The notes under the pieces are model-generated. The model saw nothing but the letters and a program-made list of their open reading frames with translations. It searched no databases and had not been told where the DNA came from. Made by a program: the position numbers and the translations under genes. Positions 45,901 through 57,900 of a stretch of 64,000 nt of DNA are shown piece after piece. This DNA comes from Bolinopsis microptera (lineage: Eukaryota > Ctenophora > Tentaculata > Lobata > Bolinopsidae). The stretch covers positions 6,869,394-6,933,393 of the forward strand of contig NC_087084.1 of NCBI RefSeq assembly GCF_026151205.1, read 5' to 3'. Position 1 is the first letter of the stretch; each line of letters starts with the position of its first letter.

Positions 45901-48900
45901 AATTATTAAATAGAAGGAACTAAATGTACTGATTACTTAATGATCTTTAAATCTTATTGTCCCCATCTACTGGAAATTATTAAATTATTAAATAGAAGGA
46001 ACTAAATGTACTGATTACTTAATGATCTTTAAGTCTTATTGTCCCCATCTACTGGAAATTATTGAATTATTAAATAGAAGGAACTAGATGTACTTATTAT
46101 TTAATGATCTTTAAATCCAACTGTCCCTATCTACTGGAAATTATTAAATTATTAAATAGAAGGGACTAGATGTAGTGATTACTTAATGATCTCTAAATCT
46201 AATTGTCCCCATCTACTGGAAATTATTAAAAAGAAGGAACTAGATGTACTGATTACTTAATGATCTTTAAATCTTATTGTCCCCATCTACTGGAAATTAT
46301 TAAATTATTAAATAGAAGGAACTAAATGTACTGATTACTTAATGATCTTTAAGTCTTATTGTCCCCATCTACTGGAAATTATTGAATTATTAAATAGAAG
46401 GAACTAGATGTACTTATTATTTAATGATCTTTAAATCCAATTGTCCCTATCTACTGGAAATTATTGAATTATTAAATAGAAGGAACTAGATGTAGTGATT
46501 ACTTAATGATCTCTAAATCTAATTGTCCCCATCTACTGGAAATCAATAAATTATTAAATAGAAGGAACTAGATGTACTGATTACTTAATGATCTCTAAAT
46601 CTAATTGTCCCCATCTACTGGAAATTATTGAATTTTTAAATAAAAGGAACTTCTAGATGTACTGATTACTTATAATGATCTCTAAATCTAATTGTCCCTA
46701 TCTAGTAGGAATCATTAAACTATTAAATAGAAGGAACTAGATGTACTGATCTCTAAATCTAATTGTCCCCATCTACTGGAAATCATTAAACTATTAAATA
46801 GAAGGAACTAGATGTACTGATTACTTAATGATCTTTTAATCTAATTGTCCCTATCTACTGGAAATTATTGAATTGTTAAATAAAAGGAACTAGAATACTA
46901 GATGTACTGATTACTTAATGATATTTAAATCTAATTGTCCCCATCTACTGGAAATTATTGAATTGTTAAATAAAAGGAACTAGATGTACTGATAACTTAA
47001 TGATCTCTATAAATCTAATTGTCCCCATCTACTGGAAATCATTAAACTATTAAAAAGTGATTACCTAATGATCTTTAAATCTAATTGTCCCCATCTACTG
47101 GAAATTATTAAAAAGAAGGAACTAGATGTACTGATTACTTAATGATCTTTTAATCTAATTGTCCCTATCTACTGGAAATTATTGAATTGTTCAATAAAAG
47201 GAACTAGAATACTAGATGTACTGATTACTTAATGATATTTAAATCTAATTTTCCCCATCTACAGGAAATCATCAAATTATTAAATAGAAAGAACTAGATG
47301 TAGTGATTACTTAATGATCTTTAAATCTAATTGTCCCCATCTACTGGAAATTATTAAACTATTAAAAAGTGATTACTTAATGATCTTTAAATCTAATTGT
47401 CCCCATCTACTGGAAATTATTAAAAAGAAGGAACTAGATGTACTGATTACTTAATGATCTTTAAATATAATTGTCCCCATCTACTGGAAATTATTAAACT
47501 ATTAAATAGAAGGAACTAGATGTACTGATTACTTAATGATCTTTAAATCTAATTGTCCCCATCTACTGGAAATTATTAAACTATTAAATAGAAGGAACTA
47601 GATGTACTGATTACTTAATGATCTTTAAATCTAATTGTCCCCATCTACTGGAAATTATTAAATTATTAAATAGAAGGAACTAGATGTACTTATTATTTAA
47701 TGATCTTTAAATCCAATTGTCCCTATCTACTGGAAATTATTAAATTATTAAATAGAAGGAACTAGATGTAGTGATTACTTAATGATCTCTAAATCTAATT
47801 GTCCCCATCTACTGGAAATTATTGAATTGGAAATCAATAAATTATTAAATAGAAGGAACTAGATGTACTGATAACTTAATGATCTCTCAATCTAATTGTC
47901 CCCATCTACTGGAAATTATTGAATTTTTAAATAAAAGGAACTTATAGATGTACTGATTACTTATAATGATCTCTAAATCTAATTGTCCCTATCTACTGGA
48001 AATTATTGAATTGTTAAATAAAAGGAACTAGAATACTAGATGTACTGATTACTTAATGATATTTAAATCTAATTGTCCCTATCTAGTAGGAATCATTAAC
48101 CTATTAAATAGAAGGAACTAGATGTACTGATCTCTAAATCTAATTGTCCCCATCTACTGGAAATCATTAAACTGTTAAATAGAAGGAACTAGATGTACTG
48201 ATTACTTAATGGTCTTTTAATCTAATTGTCCCCATCTACTGGAAATTATTAAACTATTAAAAAGTGATTACTTAATGATCTTTAAATCTAATTGTCCCCA
48301 TCTACTGGAAATTATTAAAAAGAAGGAACTAAATGTACTGATTACTTAATGATCTTTAAATATAATTGTCCCCATCTACTGGAAATTATTAAAAAGAAGG
48401 AACTAGATGTACTGATTACTTAATGATCTTTAAATATAATTGTCCCCATCTACTGGAAATTATTAAACTATTAAATAGAAGGAACTAGATGTACTGATTA
48501 CTTAATGATCTTTAAATCTAATTGTCCCCATCTACTGGAAATTATTAAACTATTAAATAGAAGGAACTAGATGTACTGATTACTTAATGATCTTTAAATC
48601 TAATTGTCCCCATCTACTGGAAATTATTAAATTATTAAATAGAAGGAACTAGATGTACTTATTATTTAATGATCTTTAAATCCAATTGTCCCTATCTACT
48701 GGAAATTATTAAATTATTAAATAGAAGGAACTAGATGTAGTGATTACTTAATGATCTCTAAATCTAATTGTCCCCATCTACTGGAAATTATTGAATTGGA
48801 AATCAATAAATTATTAAATAGAAGGAACTAGATGTACTGATAACTTAATGATCTCTAAATCTAATTGTCCCCATCTACTGGAAATTATTGAATTTTTAAA

Positions 48901-48991
48901 TAAAAGGAACTTATAGATGTACTGATTACTTATAATGATCTCTAAATCTAATTGTCCCTATCTACTGGAAATTATTGAATTGTTAAGTAAA
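42985..48991. repeat. Satellite array, ~82-bp monomer, left block
   Basis: The monomer contains AATTGTCCCCATCTACTGGA, TTAAATAGAAGGAACTAG and GATGTACTGATTACTTAATG in order. Variants include a short monomer lacking the GAAGGAACTAGATGTACT part (TAAACTATTAAAAAGTGATT) and a longer one with an ACTAGAATACTAGATG duplication. The variants recur in fixed order. For example the rare TTTTCCCCATCTACAGG monomer occurs near 45115 and 47250, a spacing of about 2.13 kb. Many 68-codon frames appear because short monomers stay open. They are not genes. Confidence 0.96.
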
Positions 48992-50574
48992 GGCAAGTTT
49001 CCATAAACGATATTTTATGATCGGCGCCGATAATCGCTTATTGAGCGCTTTCTCGGCGCTTTTTTTTAAAAAAAACCGTTTATAATCGATTTTTTTACGA
49101 TTATAAACGGTTTAAAAAAAATCGCTTATAATCGACTATAATTGGTGTCATAATTCAAAAAAGCGCTTTTTTGAATTTAAAAGCGCTTATAAGCGCTTTT
49201 AAAGCGCTTACTAGCGTCGCTGAGCGATTTGAAAGCGGTTTTCCAGTAGGATTGGCGCCAAAAACAGGTGGATAAGCGGTTGGCCGGATAAGCGATTCGT
49301 AGGCGCTTTTTTGAACCATTTATAAGCGATTATAAGCGCTTATAATTGGGGTGCAATTTAGCTGTTTGTAAAGCGCAAATAAAGCGCTTATAAGCGCTTT
49401 TAAAATTGAGTCAGGAAAACGCTATATTACATCTTATAACCGCTTATAATCGATTATAAGCGTTTTTTTTAGAAATCGCTTATTACGGCTAATTCATCGC
49501 TATTTCACCGCTTTTACCGCTTTTCCTATCATCCATGGCCAGGTGAGCAGGAATTAAAAAGCGCTTATAAGCGCTTTTTCGATGCTTCGCCTAACCTGGT
49601 CGGAACGGGGTAGTGCCCGGAATTTAAAAGCGCTTATAAGCGATTTCTCAATTCCCCTTAACCTGGTCGGAACTTGCATGTGCTTTTCTGAGCAACCTGG
49701 GGTGCACCGGCAGAGTCAGGATTTAAAAGCGCTTATAGGTGCTTATGATCGCTTTTTCTACCACTTTTCTTATCACCCATGGCATGGGTTGGCAAGAATT
49801 ATAAAGCGCTTATAAGCGTTTTTCAATGCTGCCCCTTACCTGGTCGGAACGGGGGAGTGCCCGGAATTTAAAAGCGCTTATAAGCGATTTCTCAATTCCC
49901 CTTAACCTGGTCGGAACTGGAGAGTGCCATCTTGCCTGTGCTTTTCTGAGCAACCTGGGGTGCACCGGCAGAGTCAGGATTTAAAAGCGCTTATAGGCGC
50001 TTATGATCGCTTTTCTACCGCTTTTCCTATCACCCATGGCCTGGTTGGCAAGAATTATAAAGCGCTTATAAGCGTTTTTTGAATGATGCCCCTAACCTGG
50101 TCGGAACGGGGGAGTGCCCGGGATTAAAAAGCGCTCATAAGCGCTTTTTAAATGCTGCCCCTAACCTGGTCGGAACTGGAAATCAGAGTGCCCGCTTATA
50201 AGTGCTTTTCTGAGCAACCTGGGGTACACGGCAGAGTCAGGATTTAAAAGCGCTTATGATCGCTTTTCTACCGCTTTTCCTATCACCCATGGCCTGGTTG
50301 GCAAGAATTAGAAAGCGCTTATAAGCGCTTTTTCAATGCTGCCACTAACCTGGTCGGAACGGGGGAGTGCCCGGAATTAAAAAGTGCTCATTAGCGCTTT
50401 TTAAATGCTGCGCTTATAAGCGATTTCTCAATTCCCCTTAACCTGGTCAGAACTAGAAATCAGTGTGCCCGCTTATAGTTATAAGTGCTTTTCTGTGCAA
50501 CCTGGGGTCACCGGCAGAATCAGGATTTAAAAGCGCTTATAGGCGCTTATGATCGCTTTTCTACCGCTTCTACT

Positions 50575-50932
50575 AAATCGCTCGCCCAAATTTTAAGGAA
50601 ATTCTTGTGAAAAGGCCCTTTGGGGCACGAAAGTGATCTAAATCGGTGTATTTTTGGACGCTGATTCCGAATCACCCCCCCATGACGTAGGGTTAAAATG
50701 CTTCCCTGGAGAGTTATGGGCAAAAAACCGTTTTGGTCACGTGACAGGCTAGTAAAATGCGAATTCGATTGTTTAGGGCCCGGGTTAGGGTTAGGCTTGT
50801 GGTAAGGGTTATGGTTAACTTCGGGGTTATGGTTAGGGTTAGGGTTGGGATTAGGATTTATGTAAAAACCGTTTTGTACGGCTGCAAAACCATAAAAACC
50901 AAAGTCACGTGAAATTTTTGGGCGAGCGAATT
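50575..50932 (-). mobile_element. TCGCTCGCCC-type MITE with TTAGGG-like core, inverted copy
   Basis: Its ends are AAATCGCTCGCCCAAATTTT and, inverted, AATTCGCTCGCCCAAAAATT. The interior has GTCACGTGAC at 50736-50745 and a degenerate (TTAGGG)-like tract at 50765-50855. It is the reverse complement of the copy at 52616-52950. Confidence 0.8.
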
Positions 50933-52615
50933 AGTAAAAGCCGAGTTGGACTCCAATATATGGAACAAATATTTTACGAGTGTCACCCGTCAATTCAAGC
51001 AATCACATTCAACATTGCGCTTCGCTAGTTTGGTAAAAATTCACCACTAGACTGGGCCTCGCCAAGCTGTGAATTGAAAAATTGACATCGCATTGTGAGT
51101 CAATATTTTATTTTGTCTCATGTCAGTTCATGCTGTAAAATCACTAAAATGGGCATATCAGCTTGTTTACCGATTACCGCGCAATTGTTTAATTTACTTA
51201 TGACTATGTCACGACGCGACCTGAATGATTCACCTAACCATGTGCTTTCGCGCCACTTCGGGCGCGCTTGATTCACGTGAGGCGGGCGCGCGCTACTGCA
51301 AGCACAAGGGCTCTGGATAGAGCAACCTGAATGATACAAATAGACCCAATACCCATGGTTAACAGGTGATACTCTTAATTGACGGATGTTACTCGTCTAA
51401 AGTAGCGCGCGCCGCTTTCTTCTCGAAATGCCACGATGGCACGTGCTATGTCGGGCCAGACCAGTAACATATAACATGTAATGGTCAAGTGATACTCTTA
51501 AAATATTTATCACAAATATAAGTAATTAGACCGGCGACAATTAAGTGTCTTGCATGCTTATAAATACGTTTTGCATGGTATAAATACGTCTTGTATGGTT
51601 ATAAACACACAAATTTATGGTTATAACTATATATAATACAGCCATGAGGGGTGATTCGGAATTGAAGCGTCCTTGTAGGTTAATAACCTACCAGGACGCG
51701 CGCCGAGTTGGACTCGTCGACGTTGACCATTGTTAATGATCTGGCCCGGCGCGCGCTACTTCGTAGCACTTGCCATCGAGAAGAAAGCGGCGCGTGCTAC
51801 TTCGAAGAAATTTAGACGAGTAACATCCGTCAATCGTCGACGGTCCTAATATTTGAAACAAATATATTACGAGTATCACCCGATGGAGGGTTGGCGGCTA
51901 GATCAAAGCTCAACGGCTTTGGATTAGGGGTGGACGATAAAATAAACTTGCTCAGATTTTAAAATTTTTTGAAACACTGTTTTCTAGAGACTGTGAGAAT
52001 TTTCACAATACCAAATTTGTCATACCTTTTTGGAAAGATCAGTGAGTTTCGCCTCACTAGCTGGGTGCCATTTGCTCTATCCAGAGCCCTTGCGCTTGCA
52101 GTAGCGCGCGCCCACTCACTTCTTGACGTACTTGTGAAACAAGCGCGCCCGAAGTGGTGCGAAAGCACATGGTTAGGTGAAGGGTGCCATATTTGATGGT
52201 GCGCGGCTTTTGGAGCAAAAGTAGCTGTAAAAGTCGCGTAATTTGACCAAACACCAAATTCGTTGATTTTTGTCGTATTATTTCGGACACTTTCCTCGTA
52301 AGTCTATGAGTACAGAGTAAGCTCGCCAATTTTTGTTGCAATCAGAGGTCGGGAAGGATACTCAATATCTATTTGTTTGACGAAAATTGTGCTGGCTGAA
52401 ATTAGCGCTAAAAAACTATCCTACTATACAGTCGGCACGCGCGGCTCACTGTTGATGGCGCACTACTTATCTGATTAGAGCAACGGCAGCACGAAGGCAC
52501 ATGGTTAAGTTAAGTGCAAAATAATCGAACATGCAGAAACTCTTAGCTTTATTATATTGCATTGTATATCATGTGTACGCTTATTTTTGTATAAAAACCG
52601 CGACCGGCTCTTGCT
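50933..52615. repeat. GC-rich dispersed repeats in the centre of the 6-kb element
   Basis: Recurrent blocks: GCCGAGTTGGACTC with CCAATATATGGAACA (50940-50990, also 29740), CCTACCAGGACGCGCGCCGA (51690, also 29730), TCTGGCCCGGCGCGCGCTAC (51735, also 30836), and AAGAAATTTAGACGAGTAAC (51802, also 61972). Short ORFs at 51118, 51959, 51969 and 52057 have no recognisable motif. Confidence 0.6.
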
Positions 52616-52950
52616 AATTCGCTCGCCCAAAAATTTCACGTGACCTTGGTTTTTATGGTTTTGCAGATGTACAAAACAATTTTACATAAACCCTAATCCC
52701 AACCATAACCCCGAAGCTATCCATAACCCGTGTACCTGAACCCAAACCCTAAACAATCGAAATCATGTTTTACTAGCCTGTCACGTGACTAAAACGGTTT
52801 TTTGCCCATGTAACTCTCCAGGGAAATATTTTTACCCTACGTCATGGCGGGTGATTCGGGATCAGCGTCCAAAAATACACCGATTTAGATCAATGTCATA
52901 CCCAAAGGCCTTTTCACAAGAATTTGTCTTAAAATTTGGGCGAGCGATTT
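52616..52950 (+). mobile_element. TCGCTCGCCC-type MITE with CCCTAA-like core
   Basis: A 335-bp element with inverted ends AATTCGCTCGCCCAAA / TTTGGGCGAGCGATTT. Order of internal blocks: TTTCACGTGACC, TGGTTTTGCAG, CCCTAAT and CCATAACCC blocks, CTGTCACGTGAC (52780-52789 is the palindrome), CCCTACGTCATGG, then AGCGTCCAAAAATACACCGA. This copy shows the sequence before the nested insertion at 32635. Confidence 0.8.
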
Positions 52951-54992
52951 CGTAGGAGCGATTCAAACGCGCAAGCTGGCGCGGTTTATTTGTTGCAGTT
53001 TTACTATCTAATAACCAAATTTTACAAGCTATCTCAGCATGCCTGCACGCGCACGGCTTTACTAGCGTATATATACATTACTTTTTTCCTATTGGTACTC
53101 AGCGTGCACTTGTTTTTATGTCCACGATTGATTATGAACAAATACGTGAATGCTGGTCACGCACACACTAACTTTCAATGAGCACCGCACTTTTTTCAGA
53201 CGTCGTGATTCGCTCAGCCCGACTAGAGATTCCTTGGAATGACATAAACAGGCCTGTCATACTCGTTGACAGACTGAGCGTGGCCCAGCGCAATAATTTA
53301 ATTTCATATACTATATTTTTCTTTTGCAAGTTCTGAATGTGAAGTGTGTATGACTGATGACGCAGCGCGCATCGACCGCCACCAGGACAACCACCACCAT
53401 TAACAACATATAAATAAACGCTTGCAAGTGCTTTACAATTTCTGACAATTATTGTCGGAGAACTTTGCCGCGCCGTGCACTTAGCCTTCTTGCTTGGCTT
53501 CTAGATCGCCAGTCTAACAACTATGTTTAAATCCATGTTGATAAATGATAGATAAATCGGTAAAAACCAGCAATAAAAAGTGATTGTAATCGCTTATAAC
53601 CGCTTTTCAAATCCTTAGGGGCAGCATTAAAAAAGCGCTTATAAGCGCTTTCTAATTCCTGCCAACCAGCCCATGGGTGATGGGAAAAGCGGTAGATAAG
53701 CGATCATAAGCGCCTATAAGCGCTTTTAAAATTAAATCCTGACTCTGCCGGTGCACCCCAGGTTGCTCAGAAAAGCACATACGAGTGGGCACTCTCCAGT
53801 TCCGACCAGGTTAAGGGGAATTCAGAAATCGCTTATAAGCGCTTATTAATTCCAGGCACTCCCCCGTTCCGACCAGGTTAGGGGTAGCATTGAAAAAGCG
53901 CTTATAAACGCTTTATAATTCTTGCCAACCAGGCCATGGGTAATGGGAAAAGTGGTAGAAAAGCGATCATAAGCGCCTATAAACGCTTTTAAATCCTGAC
54001 TCTGCCGGTGCACCCCAGGTTGCACAGAAAAGCACTTATAAGCGGGCACTCTGATTTCTAGTTCCGACCAGGTTAAGGGAAATTAAGAAATCGCTTATAA
54101 GCGCTTATTAATTCCAGGCACTCCCCCGTTCCGACCAGGTAAGGGGCAGCATTGAAAAACGCTTATAAGCGCTTTATAATTCTTGCCAACCCATGCCATG
54201 GGTGATAGGAAAAGTGGTAGAAAAGCGATCATAAGCGATCATAAGCGCCTATAAGCGCTTTTAAATCCTGACTCTGCCGGTGCACCCCAGGTTGCTCAGA
54301 AAAGCACATGCAAGTTCCAACCAGGTTAAGGGGAATTGAGAAATCGCTTATAAGCGCTTTTAAATTCCGGGCACTACCCCGTTCCGACCAGGTTAGGGGC
54401 AGCATCGAAAAAGCGCTTATAAGCGCTTTTTAATTCCTGCTCACCTGGCCATGGATGATAGGAAAAGCGGTAAAAGCGGTGAAATAGCGATGAATTAGCC
54501 GTAATAAGCGATTTCTAAAAAAACGCTTATAATCGATTATAAGCGGTTATAAGATGTAATATAGCGTTTTCCTGACTCAATTTTAAAAGCGCTTATAAGC
54601 GCTTTATTTGCGCTTTACAAACAGCTAAATTGCACCCCAATTATAAGCGCTTATAATCGCTTATAAATGGTTCAAAAAAGCGCCTACGAATCGCTTATCC
54701 GGCCAACCGCTAATCCACCCGTTTTTGGCGCCAATCCTACTGGAAAACCGCTTTCAAATCGCTCAGCGACGCTAGTAAGCGCTTAAAAGCGCTTATAAGC
54801 GCTTTTAAATTCAAATAAGCGCTTTTTTGAATTATGACACCAATTATAGTCGATTATAAGCGATTTTTTTTAAACCGTTTATAATCGTAAAAAAATCGAT
54901 TATAAACGGTTTTTTTAAAAAAAAGCGCCGAGAAAGCGCTCAATAAGCGATTATCGGCGCCGATCATAAAATATCGTTTATGGAAACTTGCC

Positions 54993-57900
54993 ATAAAAGG
55001 AACTAGAATACTAGATGTACTGATTACTTAATGATATTTAAATCTAATTGTCCCTATCTAGTAGGAATCATTAACCTATTAAATAGAAGGAACTAGATGT
55101 ACTGATCTCTAAATCTAATTGTCCCCATCTACTGGAAATCATTAAACTGTTAAATAGAAGGAACTAGATGTACTGATTACTTAATGGTCTTTTAATCTAA
55201 TTGTCCCTATCTACTGGAAATTATTGAATTGTTAAATAGAAGGAACTAAATGTACTGATTACTTAATGATCTTTAAATCTTATTGTCCCCATCTACTGGA
55301 AATTATTAAATTATTAAATAGAAGGAACTAGATGTAGTGATTACTTAATGATCTCTAAATCTAATTGTCCCCATCTACTGGAAATCAATAAATTATTAAA
55401 TAGAAGGAACTAGATGTACTGATTACTTAATGATCTCTAAATCTAATTGTCCCCATCTACTGGAAATTATTGAATTTTTAAATAAAAGGAACTTATAGAT
55501 GTACTGATTACTTATAATGATCTGTAAATCTAATTGTCCCTATCTAGTAGGAATCATTAAACTATTAAATAGAAGGAACTAGATGTACTGATCTCTAAAT
55601 CTAATTGTCCCCATCTACTGGAAATCATTAAACTATTAAATAGAAGGAACTAGATGTACTGATTACTTAATGATCTTTTAATCTAATTGTCCCTATCTAC
55701 TGGAAATTATTGAATTGTTAAATAAAAGGAACTAGAATACTAGATGTACTGATTACTTAATGATATTTAAATCTAATTGTCCCCATCTACTGGAAATTAT
55801 TGAATTGTTAAATAAAAGGAACTAGATGTACTGATAACTTAATGATCTCTAAATCTAATTGTCCCCATCTACTGGAAATCATTAAACTATTAAAAAGTGA
55901 TTACCTAATGATCTTTAAATCTAATTGTCCCCATCTACTGGAAATTATTAAAAAGAAGGAACTAGATGTACTGATTACTTAATGATCTTTTAATCTAATT
56001 GTCCCTATCTACTGGAAATTATTGAATTGTTAAATAAAAGGAACTAGAATACTAGATGTACTGATTACTTAATGATATTTAAATCTAATTTTCCCCATCT
56101 ACAGGAAATCATCAAATTATTAAATAGAAAGAACTAGATGTAGTGATTACTTAATGATCTTTAAATCTAATTGTCCCCATCTACTGGAAATTATTAAAAA
56201 GAAGGAACTAGATGTACTGATTACTTAATGATCTTTAAATATAATTGTCCCTATCTACTGGAAATTATTAAATTATTAAATAGAAAGAACTAGATGTACT
56301 GATAACTTATACTCAATGATCTCTAAATCTAATTGTCCCCATCTACTGGAGATCATTAAACTATTAAAAAGTGATTACTTAATGATCTTTAAATCTAATT
56401 GTCCCCATCTACTGGAAATTATTAAAAAGAAGGAACTAGATGTACTGATTACTTAATGATCTTTAAATATAATTGTCCCTATCTACTGGAAATTATTAAA
56501 TTATTAAATAGAAAGAACTAGATGTACTGATAACTTATACTCAATGATCTCTAAATCTAATTGTCCCCATCTACTGGAGATCATTAAACTATTAAAAAGT
56601 GATTACTTAATGATCTTTAAATCTAATTGTCCCCATCTACTGGAAATCATTAAACTATTAAAAAGTGATTACTTGATGATCTTTAAATCTAATTGTCCCC
56701 ATCTACTGGAAATTATTAAAAAGAAGGAACTAGATGTACTGATTACTTAATGATCTTTAAATCTTATTGTCCCCATCTACTGGAAATTATTAAATTATTA
56801 AATAGAAGGAACTAAATGTACTGATTACTTAATGATCTTTAAATCTTATTGTCCCCATCTACTGGAAATTATTAAATTATTAAATAGAAGGAACTAAATG
56901 TACTGATTACTTAATGATCTTTAAATCTTATTGTCCCCATCTACTGGAAATTATTAAATTATTAAATAGAAGGAACTAAATGTACTGATTACTTAATGAT
57001 CTTTAAGTCTTATTGTCCCCATCTACTGGAAATTATTGAATTATTAAATAGAAGGAACTAGATGTACTTATTATTTAATGATCTTTAAATCCAACTGTCC
57101 CTATCTACTGGAAATTATTAAATTATTAAATAGAAGGAACTAGATGTAGTGATTACTTAATGATCTCTAAATCTAATTGTCCCCATCTACTGGAAATTAT
57201 TAAAAAGAAGGAACTAGATGTACTGATTACTTAATGATCTTTAAATCTTATTGTCCCCATCTACTGGAAATTATTAAATTATTAAATAGAAGGAACTAAA
57301 TGTACTGATTACTTAATGATCTTTAAGTCTTATTGTCCCCATCTACTGGAAATTATTGAATTATTAAATAGAAGGAACTAGATGTACTTATTATTTAATG
57401 ATCTTTAAATCCAATTGTCCCTATCTACTGGAAATTATTGAATTATTAAATAGAAGGAACTAGATGTAGTGATTACTTAATGATCTCTAAATCTAATTGT
57501 CCCCATCTACTGGAAATCAATAAATTATTAAATAGAAGGAACTAGATGTACTGATTACTTAATGATCTCTAAATCTAATTGTCCCCATCTACTGGAAATT
57601 ATTGAATTTTTAAATAAAAGGAACTTCTAGATGTACTGATTACTTATAATGATCTCTAAATCTAATTGTCCCTATCTAGTAGGAATCATTAAACTATTAA
57701 ATAGAAGGAACTAGATGTACTGATCTCTAAATCTAATTGTCCCCATCTACTGGAAATCATTAAACTATTAAATAGAAGGAACTAGATGTACTGATTACTT
57801 AATGATCTTTTAATCTAATTGTCCCTATCTACTGGAAATTATTGAATTGTTAAATAAAAGGAACTAGAATACTAGATGTACTGATTACTTAATGATATTT

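Larger units (their letters stand above)
48992..54992. mobile_element. 6.0-kb element with ~1.5-kb inverted arms full of AGCGCTTATAAGCGCT palindromes
   Basis: The ends are exact inverted copies from GGCAAGTTTCCATAAACGAT inward for more than 100 bp. Similarity continues through arms of about 1,580 bp (left) and 1,420 bp (right). It interrupts a satellite monomer: left flank GTAAA, right flank ATAAA, matching one ATAAA of the intact monomer, so a 5-bp target duplication with one change. The arms carry dozens of copies of the palindrome AGCGCTTATAAGCGCT and relatives, spaced between recurring blocks AACCTGGTCGGAAC and GGTGCACCGGCAGAGTCAGG in ~250-bp units. The 3-kb centre (50.57-53.56 kb) holds two inverted TCGCTCGCCC elements and GC-rich repeats. 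No transposase was found. Probably non-autonomous; the superfamily is unknown. Confidence 0.85.

Noticed and set aside
43482-56750. Repeated 68-codon frames starting MISKSNCPHL
   Set aside because: Identical frames recur with the satellite monomers at 43482, 44004, 45570 and 56544; they have no splice or promoter context.
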